Below are positions 7,432 through 16,500 of a stretch of DNA of 24,577 bases, piece after piece. How positions within the stretch are numbered: position 1 is the first letter of the stretch; the number at the start of each line of letters is the position of its first letter. The stretch is from contig CAIODK010000173.1 of the NCBI GenBank assembly GCA_903856995.1, positions 1-24,577 on the forward strand, in the 5' to 3' direction. This DNA is from an uncultured Burkholderiales bacterium. Its GTDB lineage: Bacteria > Pseudomonadota > Gammaproteobacteria > Burkholderiales > Burkholderiaceae_C. The notes under the pieces are model-generated. The model saw only the letters and a list, made by a program, of their open reading frames with translations. It made no database searches and had not been told where the DNA came from. The position numbers were made by a program, and so were the translations under genes.

Positions 7432-8475
7432 TTGTTTTTTAAATTTAGTAAATTTTTTTCAACAGATATCGCCATTGACCTAGGCACAGCCAACACCCTC
7501 ATCTATACCAAAGAGCACGGTATCGTGTTGGATGAGCCTTCGGTGGTGGTTATCAAAAAAGACAGCAAAATCAACGGCAAAACCTCAGTATTGGCCGTCG
7601 GAAACGCCGCAAAAGCCATGCTGGGCCGCGTTCCCGCTGGCATCGAAGCTATTCGCCCGATGAAAGATGGTGTGATTGCCGATTTCACCGTGACCGAGGT
7701 GATGCTCAAGCACTTCATCAAGCTAGCGCATCCGCATATGCTTTTCAAGCCCAGCCCCCGCATTGTGATTTGCGTACCTTGCGGCTCTACCCAAGTCGAG
7801 CGTCGCGCGATTCGTGAGTCTGCATTGGGCGCTGGCGCCTCCGAGGTGTACCTGATTGAAGAGCCCATGGCTGCCGCCATTGGCGCTGGTTTACCCGTGA
7901 CCGAGCCCTGCGGTTCGATGGTGGTTGACATTGGCGGTGGCACGACCGAGGTGGGCATCGTGTCATTGGGCGGCATGGTCTACAAGAACAGCGCGCGTAT
8001 TGGTGGTGACAAGTTTGACGAAGCCATCGTCAACTACATCCGTCGCAACTTTGGCATGCTGATCGGAGAGCAAACGGCTGAACGATTGAAGAAAGAAATT
8101 GCCACCGCCTTCCCCACGGGGGAGGTGATGGAGATGGAAATCACCGGGCGCAACCTGAGCCAAGGCATTCCTCAAAGTTTTACCATCAGCTCGACTGAAC
8201 TTTTGGAAGCATTGACGGATACGCTGAACAACTTGGTTTCCACGGTCAAGATCGCTTTGGAGCGAACCCCACCTGAATTGAGCTCGGACATCGCTGAGCG
8301 CGGCATCATGCTGACCGGTGGTGGGGCGTTGTTGCGAGACTTAGATCGCCTGATTTCAGAAGAAACCGGCTTGCCGGTGCTGATCGCTGAAGATCCATTG
8401 ACCTGTGTGGCGCGTGGTTGTGGCATGGCACTGGACCAGTTGCATGGGGTCAGTGGTATTTTTACGGCAGACTGA
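7432..8475 (+). CDS. mreB: MreB, actin-like rod-shape protein (solitary copy)
   Basis: A 347-residue bacterial actin, full length for the family. An aromatic, amphipathic N terminus (MFFKFSKFF) of the kind that docks MreB on the inner membrane precedes the phosphate-1 loop AIDLGTANT (14-22). Phosphate-2 is VVDIGGGTTEV (164-174) and the adenosine loop is GIMLTGGGA (291-299). CGSTQVERRAIRESA and YLIEEPMAAAIGAGLP are typical proteobacterial MreB segments. MreB filaments direct lateral wall synthesis with MreC, MreD, RodZ and PBP2. Unusually, no mreC, mreD or mrdA follows; the next gene is convergent. It may therefore be a second copy, with the canonical mreBCD elsewhere. The start is a TTG chosen from the family N terminus; GAGG lies 5 bases upstream in a hairpin arm. 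Confidence 0.92.
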   Translation: MFFKFSKFFSTDIAIDLGTANTLIYTKEHGIVLDEPSVVVIKKDSKINGKTSVLAVGNAAKAMLGRVPAGIEAIRPMKDGVIADFTVTEVMLKHFIKLAHPHMLFKPSPRIVICVPCGSTQVERRAIRESALGAGASEVYLIEEPMAAAIGAGLPVTEPCGSMVVDIGGGTTEVGIVSLGGMVYKNSARIGGDKFDEAIVNYIRRNFGMLIGEQTAERLKKEIATAFPTGEVMEMEITGRNLSQGIPQSFTISSTELLEALTDTLNNLVSTVKIALERTPPELSSDIAERGIMLTGGGALLRDLDRLISEETGLPVLIAEDPLTCVARGCGMALDQLHGVSGIFTAD

Positions 8476-8504
8476 TCTGCTCGCCGCCAAGGGCGTTCGT
8501 GATG

Positions 8505-9185
8505 CTAAAAAAGCCCAGACGCGATGTTGATGGTCAACGCCAACACGAGCGTGTTGAAGAAGAAAGACAACACGCTGTGCAGTAAGCCCACGCGGCGCTG
8601 CGTGCGGTTGCTGAAGCTCACATCGGCGGGTTGACCCGAGGTGCCGATCACACACGCTGCATATAAAAAATCGCCGTAGTCAGGCGCATGGTCACCCGGA
8701 AAATGGAGTCCACCAGTTTGGTTGCGCGACTCGGCCAAGTAATAGTCGTGTGCATAGTGCAGCGCAAACATGATCTGCGTGAACATCCAAGATGAAAAAA
8801 TGGTCAGGGCCGCCAAGCCAATGTGGCCATACCGTTCAGCGCCTTGCATGGTTTTGGCAAGCGCCAACTCGGCCACGATCGCGCCCAAGCAGGTGATGGC
8901 GGACAGAACCACCATTGCCAGCAAGATCAAGCGGCCATCGTCCTCGCGCACGGCACGCTTACGCATGCGCTCATGCGACCCCCAAAACATCATGTGAATC
9001 GCCAGCCCCAGATAGAGCAGCGCTCCGACGTTCCATCCAATGGTCATTCGCGTCACCCGCGGCCATTGCCAAGCATCTGGGACGACCGCGACACAGATGG
9101 CTCCGATCACGATGCTGATCAACAGCCTAGGCCTTGTTTTGACGGCGTTGATCAGCGCGGTGATTGAAAAGGGGTGGGGCTGCAT
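8505..9185 (-). CDS. DUF1345 family integral membrane protein
   Basis: A 226-residue inner-membrane protein of the uncharacterised DUF1345 family. About five or six hydrophobic segments are visible, near residues 20-37, 50-68, 88-110, 122-145, 175-190 and 200-222. Family marks include GWNVGALLYL, HERMRKRAVREDDGR, FTQIMFALHYAHDYY, HAPDYGDFLYAACVIGTSGQ and VLSFFFNTLVLALTIN. The YGDF...YAACVIGTSGQ...D pattern near the pore-like C-terminal half loosely recalls ion-channel selectivity regions, but no function is established. It is the last gene of the minus-strand block, 5 bases after the RidA gene, and converges on mreB with 29 bases between. Confidence 0.85.
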   Translation of the reverse strand: MQPHPFSITALINAVKTRPRLLISIVIGAICVAVVPDAWQWPRVTRMTIGWNVGALLYLGLAIHMMFWGSHERMRKRAVREDDGRLILLAMVVLSAITCLGAIVAELALAKTMQGAERYGHIGLAALTIFSSWMFTQIMFALHYAHDYYLAESRNQTGGLHFPGDHAPDYGDFLYAACVIGTSGQPADVSFSNRTQRRVGLLHSVLSFFFNTLVLALTINIASGLF

Positions 9186-9190
9186 CTGCG

Positions 9191-9646
9191 TTAGGCCAGT
9201 TCTGCAATCAACTCAATTTCCACGCAAGCCCCCAGAGGCAATTGCGCCACGCCAAAGGCGCTGCGTGCGTGGGCGCCTTTGTCGCCAAAGACTTGGCCAA
9301 TCAGTTCGCTGCAACCGTTGGTGACCAAATGGTGTTCTGTGTAGTCGGGGCTGGAGTTGACCAAGCTCATCACTTTGACGATGCGTTTGATTTTGTTCAG
9401 ATCACCCACAGCCGCATGTAGCGTGCCCAACAAGTCCACCGCGACTGCGCGTGCAGCAGCTGCGCCATCGGAGGTTTGCATGGTTTTGCCAAGCTGACCC
9501 ACCCAAGGCTTACCGTCTTGTTTGGCGATGTGGCCGCTCAAAAACACCAAGTTTCCTGTCTGCACAAAGGGCAGATAGGCCGCTGCTGGAATAGACACAG
9601 GGGGCAGGGTGATGTGCAGGGCTTGGAGTTTGTCGTAAACGCTCAT
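9191..9646 (-). CDS. RidA/YjgF/UK114 family protein
   Basis: A 151-residue member of the longer RidA subgroup (about 150 residues, against about 128 for E. coli RidA). Visible features are LPFVQTGNLVFLSGHIAKQDGKP, DLNKIKRIVKVMSLVNSSPDYTEHHLVTNG, and ARSAFGVAQLPLGACVEIE with the conserved Arg128 and Glu143. Classical RidA hydrolyses reactive 2-aminoacrylate and other enamines/imines made by PLP enzymes; the longer subgroup is less well studied and may have another substrate. AAGGA lies 7 bases before the ATG. It sits in the transglutaminase/ATP-grasp operon, with 29 bases to the gene before and 5 to the gene after. Confidence 0.9.
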   Translation of the reverse strand: MSVYDKLQALHITLPPVSIPAAAYLPFVQTGNLVFLSGHIAKQDGKPWVGQLGKTMQTSDGAAAARAVAVDLLGTLHAAVGDLNKIKRIVKVMSLVNSSPDYTEHHLVTNGCSELIGQVFGDKGAHARSAFGVAQLPLGACVEIELIAELA

Positions 9647-9675
9647 GTGAAATTCCTTGTTTGAATATCACAATT

Positions 9676-10668
9676 TTAAGAGCGTGAAAGGTGATCCGTG
9701 TTGACGTGGGTTGGCGTTTGTAATTCGGTCGCGGGTTGCACGGTCACGGCCACATCTAGGGTGTGGCTAGCCCCGCCGTGAATCACGCCGCGCACGGGCG
9801 ACACATCGGCATAGTCGCGGCCCATGGCCAAGGTGACGTAGTCAATGCCGGGCGAATTCAAGCCCCAGCGGTTGTTGGTAGGGTCTAGGTCAAACCATTG
9901 GCCGTGCGTCGCTAGTGCACCTGTTTTAGCCGTTTCAGCAGCATCGTCCAACGCGTCGGGGACGTAGACCGACACCCATGCGTGCGAGGCATCGCTGCCA
10001 ATCAAGCGGGTCTGGCCTTCAGGTACTTCGGTCACCAAATAGCCACTCACATAGCGGGCTGCGAGGCCTTGCGTGCGTAAGCAGCCGATGAGGATGTGTG
10101 CAAAGTCTTGGCACACACCTTTCCTGTGCTTGAGCGCTTCTAGCGCGGGCGTGTTGATGTCTGTGCTTGCTGTTTCGTAGGTGAACTCTGTGTGAATACG
10201 TTTCATCAAATCACAAGCGGCTACTAAAACGGGGCGGCCTGGGGTGAAGCTGGCCCGTGCGTAGTCGGAAAACTCAGGATGAGGCTGCACATAGGGCGAG
10301 GCAAACACAAACTCATTGGCCGCATCCCATGCGGCACCCGAGTGGTAAACAAAATGTGCGCGTACGTTTTCCCACGCGGGGGTGTCTGACGCTTGCTCGG
10401 GTGGGTAGACCATGAAGTGGGTTTGCACCGTGCTGTTGGCCGTGATGCTGAGTGTGTCGTGTGCCACCGGCAGCGAGAAGAAGGTCCGGTAGTTGCCAAA
10501 CACATCCACATGCTGGCTGGAGGCGGCAGGTGTGGGCGTGATGCTCAGCGTGGCCTGTTCCACCGTTTGCGCGGGGCCATCGCGAGGCAGCAAGTGCGCC
10601 ATGTGCTGCGCGGTGTTGACCTGCGGCTCATAGTGGTAGGTGGTGGTGTGGGTGATGTAGAGCAGCAT
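9676..10668 (-). CDS. Transglutaminase-like cysteine peptidase/ligase of the ATP-grasp/alpha-E system
   Basis: A 330-residue cytosolic protein of the COG1305 transglutaminase-like family. The N-terminal beta domain (YITHTTTYHYEPQVNTAQHMAHLLPRD, VDVFGN) occupies about 1-150 and the catalytic core about 150-290. The triad is intact: Cys186 (KGVCQDFAH), His229 (DASHAWVSVYVP) and Asp262 (FDLDPTNN), followed by GRDYADVSPVRGV. There is no signal peptide. Families of this kind are predicted to cut, or form, amide bonds on peptides handled by the companion amidoligase. The start lies 3 bases after the stop of the ATP-grasp/alpha-E fusion gene, so translation is almost certainly coupled. Confidence 0.9.
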   Translation of the reverse strand: MLLYITHTTTYHYEPQVNTAQHMAHLLPRDGPAQTVEQATLSITPTPAASSQHVDVFGNYRTFFSLPVAHDTLSITANSTVQTHFMVYPPEQASDTPAWENVRAHFVYHSGAAWDAANEFVFASPYVQPHPEFSDYARASFTPGRPVLVAACDLMKRIHTEFTYETASTDINTPALEALKHRKGVCQDFAHILIGCLRTQGLAARYVSGYLVTEVPEGQTRLIGSDASHAWVSVYVPDALDDAAETAKTGALATHGQWFDLDPTNNRWGLNSPGIDYVTLAMGRDYADVSPVRGVIHGGASHTLDVAVTVQPATELQTPTHVNTDHLSRS

Positions 10669-10671
10669 CGG

Positions 10672-13509
10672 TCAAGCGCCCACGCTGTCGGTGGCGTCGG
10701 TGTGGCTGAAGTAATGCGCGGTGATGGCGTCTGACACCTGCCAAGCCGCTTGCATACATTGGCTCAGGCACGCACGCAGGTTTGGATGGTGGCCTGCTTC
10801 GTCGGCTTCACACAAATCGCTGAGTTGTGAGAGTTTGAGGTCGGGTACCAGTCGACCCAGCGCATCGGGCTCACCCATAGGCGTATTGGCCAGTTTGGAC
10901 AGGCGCGCGCGGAGGGCGCGTGTCACCCATGCGAGTGAGCGCGGGTTGTCGTTGTCTTGCACCAACAACGCGAGGAGTGGGGCCAGTTCACGGTTTTGTT
11001 GGTATTGCGCTTGGAAGGTGATGGTGCTGTCAAACAAGGCCAGCAGCGCGCTGAAGTGCGAGCTGTTTTGGTCTCCTGCATCCGACTCGTCGGCAGAGTT
11101 TTCAAACGCACCCACTTCCACCGCTAAATCGAGGGCCGAGGACAAAAAGCCCAATCGCTCCACGTGACGGCCAATGCTCAGGAGCTGCCAACCGTCGTCG
11201 CGCGTCATGCGGTCGGTTTGTGCCCCAGTGATGGCCGCTAATCCAGAGCTGGCAGCATCGAGGGCTTGCAAGGCTTGCACGGCCGAGAACTCGTGGGGTG
11301 AGCTCGCTTGTGCGCAATCTGCACTGAACTGTTCCACGCAATGCACGATGGCGTTCCAGTGCTCTGGCGACAGGCGTTCGCGCAGCGATGATGCCGCTTG
11401 TTGTAAGGCTCGCAAGTTGTAGCCCACGCTGGTGGCGTGTTCATCCTGATCCAAGCACGCAATCAGCGTTCGTTCAAACACGCGGCGTCGCGCACCCATG
11501 CTGGGTGTGACGTTGGGTGTGGCGGTGGGTTTGTCTTCGCCTGTCGCCGGCTGGGCAGATGGCACGCCTGCGGGCAGCAAGCCTTGGCGTTGGCTGAGTT
11601 GTTGCAGCCACAACCAAAGGCTGCTTGAGGCGTGGTCTTCACCATTCAGTGCTTCGATGCACAGGCGGACCAAGCGCACCAAGTTTTCACTGCGCTCTGT
11701 GTAGCGGCCTAGCCAATACAAGTTTTCTGCGGCCCGGCTGGTGACCATGCGTTGGCGGTGGGTGACGGTGGCTGCGGGACTGTGCTTTTGTAGCAAGCTG
11801 CTGCGGTCGACATCTGCATCGGCTTTGGTTTGCACCCACACATCGGCACTGCTTCCGCCGCGTTGCATGGAGGCAATTTCGGCGTTGGGTGCAGCAATGC
11901 GTGCCAAACCGCCGGGCAACACGCGCCAAGAGTTGGTACTGTCGCGCAATGCAAATACGCGCAGCATGACCGACCGCTGCACCACGCCTTCTGTGGTGTT
12001 TTTCCACGTCGGCATTTGCGACAGCGGCACATAGGCTTGCAAGCTGTACCGGTCAGGCTGACGGGTGATGCGGCCGACCCATTCGTCGCGTTGTGCTTGC
12101 GTGAGTGAGCGGCCAAGTGTTGAATCAAAGCTGCCGTGCATGGCCGAGCGGGGGTAGGTGGGCTTGATGGCCATGTGATTGAGTTGCGGCAGTACCGAGG
12201 CCAGCGCCGCGTGTTCCCCGCACCACCAGGTGTCGAGCGCGGGGAGCTGCAAGGTTTCGCCCAGCAGTTTTTCGCAGATGCTGGGCAAGAAGCCAAGCAA
12301 CGCTGGCGACTCTAAGAAAGCCGAGCCCGGTGCATTGGCGACCACCACGTTGCCCGCCCGCACGGCTTGCAGCAAACCTGGGATGCCCAGTGTGGAGTCT
12401 GCGCGTAATTCGAGTGGGTCTAAAAATTCATCGTCCAAACGTTTGAGCAACACATGCACGGGTTCTAAGCCGCGCAGTGTGCGCAGATACAAGCGTTCGT
12501 CGCGCACGGTCAAGTCATGGCCTTCGACCAAGGTGAGCCCTAGGTAGCGGGCAAGGTACGCGTGTTCGAAATAAGTTTCGTTGTAGGGGCCGGGCGTGAG
12601 CAAGGCCACATGGGCGTTTTGGCCAGCGGGGCTGTGTGCCTTGAGTGACTCGACCCACATGCGGTAGGTGGCGGCAAGGCGCTGAATGCTCATGGCCTCA
12701 AACGCTTGCGGGAACTGGCGCGAGATGAGCAGGCGGTTTTCCAGCAAATAGCCCAAGCCCGATGGCGCTTGTGTGCGCTGCGACACCACGGCCCAATTGC
12801 CATCTGGGCCACGCGCTAAGTCAAATGCAGCAATGTGCAAGTGCGTGCCGCCCACGGGGGCCACGCCGTGCATGGCACGCAAGTAGCCGGGATGGCCCTG
12901 CACCAAGGCGGGCGGGATCATGGCCTCGCGAATGAGTTGTTGTGGCCCATACACATCGGCCATGACGCGCTCAAGCAAGCGTGCGCGTTGCTTCACACCC
13001 ACCTCAATTTGCTGCCAACTCTCTGGCGTGAGGATGAGCGGGAACAAATCAACTGCCCAAGGCCGCTGTGGGCCACCTTGGCTGGCGTACACGTTGTAGG
13101 TGATGCCGTTGTCGCGCACTTGGCGCGCCAGCGTTTGGGTACGATGGTCGAGGTCGCGCAACCCCGTGTCGCCAAGTTGCTCAAAGAAGGTGCGCCACAC
13201 GGGGCTCAAATGTGGCTCGGCTTGCCGCGCCGCTTCGAGGGCGGGGATGGGGGGCATCACAGGCAAAGCGGTCATGGCATGCGCGCTGCGCGGAGATGTC
13301 GATGACAACTGGGACTGGGACTGGGACTGTGATTGCGTCGGCACAGTTGCAGGCATTGCCGCGTCAGGACTGTGCGCAGGGGATGGGCTGCATTTGCCCT
13401 GCAGCTCATCAAAATGCCCGCTGTCGGCGGGGTGTGCCAAGCGCTTCACCACGTCAACCAAACGTGGTGAAGCAATGAACCCTGACGGCGGTGAGGATAG
13501 CTTGTGCAC
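10672..13509 (-). CDS. Fusion of circularly permuted ATP-grasp (type 2) and alpha-E domains
   Basis: A protein of up to 945 residues. Residues 1-90 are a low-complexity, Ser/Pro/Ala/Gln-rich extension with an SQSQSQSQ run; the ATP-grasp region (DUF404/DUF407) spans about 93-560 and the alpha-E domain (DUF403) about 588-940. Landmarks are NVYASQGGPQRPWAVDLFPL, LLTPGPYNETYFEHAYLAR, LLKRLDDEFLDPLELR, VLPGGLARIA and NLYWLGRYTERSENLVRL. Compared with the stand-alone paralogue at 20090, the EDN metal-site motif is replaced by SQR (243-245), the glycine-rich loop after the conserved lysine (Lys449) is missing, and the GGGTKDTW motif reads GGSSADVW. ATP-dependent ligation is therefore doubtful for this copy. 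The frame opens with a GTG at 13509 that has no clear ribosome site; starts at codons 52, 79 or 85 are possible and would shorten the extension. The second transglutaminase gene begins 3 bases after the stop. Confidence 0.88.
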   Translation of the reverse strand: MHKLSSPPSGFIASPRLVDVVKRLAHPADSGHFDELQGKCSPSPAHSPDAAMPATVPTQSQSQSQSQLSSTSPRSAHAMTALPVMPPIPALEAARQAEPHLSPVWRTFFEQLGDTGLRDLDHRTQTLARQVRDNGITYNVYASQGGPQRPWAVDLFPLILTPESWQQIEVGVKQRARLLERVMADVYGPQQLIREAMIPPALVQGHPGYLRAMHGVAPVGGTHLHIAAFDLARGPDGNWAVVSQRTQAPSGLGYLLENRLLISRQFPQAFEAMSIQRLAATYRMWVESLKAHSPAGQNAHVALLTPGPYNETYFEHAYLARYLGLTLVEGHDLTVRDERLYLRTLRGLEPVHVLLKRLDDEFLDPLELRADSTLGIPGLLQAVRAGNVVVANAPGSAFLESPALLGFLPSICEKLLGETLQLPALDTWWCGEHAALASVLPQLNHMAIKPTYPRSAMHGSFDSTLGRSLTQAQRDEWVGRITRQPDRYSLQAYVPLSQMPTWKNTTEGVVQRSVMLRVFALRDSTNSWRVLPGGLARIAAPNAEIASMQRGGSSADVWVQTKADADVDRSSLLQKHSPAATVTHRQRMVTSRAAENLYWLGRYTERSENLVRLVRLCIEALNGEDHASSSLWLWLQQLSQRQGLLPAGVPSAQPATGEDKPTATPNVTPSMGARRRVFERTLIACLDQDEHATSVGYNLRALQQAASSLRERLSPEHWNAIVHCVEQFSADCAQASSPHEFSAVQALQALDAASSGLAAITGAQTDRMTRDDGWQLLSIGRHVERLGFLSSALDLAVEVGAFENSADESDAGDQNSSHFSALLALFDSTITFQAQYQQNRELAPLLALLVQDNDNPRSLAWVTRALRARLSKLANTPMGEPDALGRLVPDLKLSQLSDLCEADEAGHHPNLRACLSQCMQAAWQVSDAITAHYFSHTDATDSVGA
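13309..13328. repeat. In-frame hexanucleotide repeat coding for Ser-Gln
   Basis: Three complete CTGGGA units plus a partial fourth. On the minus strand they encode the Ser-Gln run at residues 60-67 of the fusion protein. Six-base units change length without shifting the frame. Confidence 0.85.
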
Positions 13510-13551
13510 AGTGGCCGCATTGTCTCACTGCATCTGGGTTGTTGCATGGTG

Positions 13552-16500
13552 TCAAGCGCGTCGCAAATCAAGGGTGAACGGGAACTCTTTGCTGGCTTGC
13601 ACTCCCACGGTGGCTTGCGGCACATCGAGTTTGCCCGGCGTGTGGCCCAGCGGGAAGAAGCGCGACAAGCGTCGGCTTTCGGCCTCGTAGGCGTTGACGG
13701 GGAAGCTGTCGTAGTTGCGTCCGCCAGGGTGCGTCACGTGGTACTGGCAGCCGCCCACCGATCGCTTCATCCAGGTGTCGACGATGTCAAACGTCAGCGG
13801 CACATGCACGCCGATGGTGGGGTGCAAGGCGGATGATGGATCCCAGGCACGATAACGCACACCAGCCACGTATTCGCCCACGGTGCCTGTCGGTTGCAGA
13901 GGCAGGGCGCGGCCATTGACGGTGATGGTGTGGCGACTCGGGTTGAGGCCGGTCACATGCGCCTCGATGCGTTCAAGGGATGAGTCCACATAACGCACCG
14001 TCCCACCAGGTGACCCTTCTTCGCCCATGACGTGCCAAGGCTCTAAGGCGTTGCGCAGCGTGAGGTTGATGCCCAGCGTTTGTAAGTCGCCCACGCGTGG
14101 GAAGCGGAATTCAAAGTGCGGTGCAAACCAAGCCGGGTCAAACTGAAACCCGGTGTCGCCGAGTTCGGTCAACACGTCGTCAAAGTCGGCTTTGACGAAA
14201 TGTGGCAGCAAGAAGCGGTCATGCAGCTCTGTGCCCCAACGCGTGGCGGTGGCTTGGTAGGGGGTTTCCCAGAAACGTGCCACCAAGGCGCGCAGCAAGA
14301 GCTGCTGCACCACGCTCATCCGGGCATGTGGGGGCATCTCGAAGGCGCGAAGCTCCAGCAGACCCAGACGTCCTGTGGATGAGTCGGGTGAGTACAGTTT
14401 GTCAATGCAAAACTCGCTGCGGTGCGTGTTGCCGGTGACGTCGATCAGCAGGTTGCGCAGTGTGCGGTCGACGATCCATGGTGGCATGTCAGCGCCGTAG
14501 GTTTCGCGGCTGCGTTGGATTTCAGCCAACGCAATTTCGAGTTCATAGATCTGGTCGTTGCGTGCCTCGTCCACGCGTGGCGCTTGGCTGGTGGGGCCGA
14601 TGAACATGCCGCTGAACAAGTAGCTCAAGCTCGGATGGTTGTGCCAATACAAGATGAGCGAGGCCAGCAGTTCGGGCTTGCGCAAGAACGGGCTGTCGCT
14701 CGGGGTGGCGCCGCCCATCACCACGTGGTTGCCGCCGCCTGTGCCGGTGTGGCGGCCGTCGGTCATGAACTTTTCGGCGGACAAGCGCGATTCAAATGCC
14801 GTTTGGTACAAGAACTCGGTGTGCTCGACGATTTCAAGCCAGTTGTGTGCGGGGTGGATGTTGACCTCAATCACCCCTGGGTCTGGCGTGACTTGCAGCA
14901 CTTTCAGTCGCACATCGCGTGGTGGTGCGTAGCCTTCCAGCACTATGCGCACGTCCAGCTCTTCAGCCGTGGCTTCGATGGCGCTGAGCAGCTCCAAATA
15001 ATCTTCCAGGTCGCCCAGCGGTGGCATGAACACATAGATCAAACCTTGCGGGTCTTCCATCGCCTTTAGCTCGACGGCAGGGCCGTTGGCGCGTGATGGG
15101 TCGCGCACCTCCACGCAAATAGCGGTGCGGGTGACCCAATGCGCGGACTGGTGTTTGTCGGGGACGGGGTGGCCCACTTCGGGGATGCCTTCTTCTGTTC
15201 CCCCTTGCAGACTGACCACGCCACCTTCAGAAAACCCACCACCAGTGACGTGCGGGTTGACGTGTGTGTGGCGCGCCTGGTGCGAGTACTGCGCACGCAA
15301 TTCTGCGGCATGCGGCAGGGGGTGGCGCTCGGCAAAGTGGTCTTGCTCGATCGCGTAGGGGTAGTCCGCTTGGCTGACCCATGGCAGTGAGTCGAGTGGT
15401 AAGCGCAAGCCCATGGGTGAGTCGCCGGGGACGAGGTACATGCGCTCGTCGCGCAAGAACCAAGAGCCGGTGATCCAGCGTGGGCCGCCAGCCACTTCAC
15501 CCGCTTTGAGCGGTAGCACATAGCCGACGGTTTTATCCAAACCTTGGCTGAACACGCGGCGCAGACGCACGCGCTCCATCTCGTCGTCGAGCTTTGACTC
15601 AAAGGGGTCGACGTTGATGGGCAAACGTCGCTCGCGCCACAGGTAGTACCACGTGTCTTCATAGCCTGGCGTGATGAACTGGTCGTCTAGTCCCAGCTTG
15701 TGCGCCAGCGTTTGGGTGAAACGCTGTGCATCTTCGGTGGTGTAGTGGCTGGGCACACGTTCGTCGGCAAACAAGTCGGGGTTGTGCCAGCAGGGGTGGC
15801 CGTCGGTGCGCCAGTAAATGCCAAGCGCCCAGCGCGGTAGCTGCTCGCCCGGATACCACTTGCCTTGGCCGAAATGCAGAAATCCGCCGTCGCCGTACTC
15901 CGCGCGTAGTTTGTGCACCAATTCGGTTGCAAAACCGCGTTTGGTGGGGCCGAGTGCATCGGTGTTCCATTCTGGTGCGTCGCGGTCATTCACCGCCACG
16001 AAGGTGGGCTCGCCACCCATGGTCAGGCGCACATCGCCTTTCACCAGTCGGCGGTCTACCTCATCACCCAAGGCCAACACTTCCATCCACGCGTCTTCGG
16101 TGTAGGGCTTGGTCACGCGCGGCGATTCAAGCACGCGGGTGACTTTCATCTCATGGCCAAACGCTACCTCAGCCTCATCCACCAGACCTTCAATCGGGGC
16201 CGCGCTGGATGGCTGGGGTGTGCAAGCCAGCGGAATGTGGCCTTCGCCAGCCAACAAGCCTGATGTGGGGTCAAGGCCGATCCAGCCTGCGCCCGGTAAG
16301 TAGACTTCGCACCACGCATGCAAGTCGGTGAAGTCCACCTCGGTGCCGCTGGGGCCGTCGAGCGACTTCACATCGGGCGCGAGCTGAATCAAATAGCCAG
16401 ACGCAAAGCGCGCGGCCAACCCGCAGTGGCGCAGCAGGTTGACCAACAGCCATGCGCTGTCGCGGCACGAGCCGCTGCGCAGCGTCAGCGTTTCCTCAGG

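Noticed and set aside
13309..13328. Repeat as a CRISPR remnant
   Set aside because: Units are six bases without spacers and fall in frame in a coding region.
11741..13690. Long plus-strand open frames opposite the ATP-grasp/alpha-E fusion
   Set aside because: They are shadows of a high-GC coding strand; their products match no family pattern and overlap a well-supported gene.
14422..15069. 215-codon plus-strand frame opposite the DUF2126 gene
   Set aside because: It is antisense to conserved motifs of the DUF2126 domain and has no ribosome site; composition-driven.
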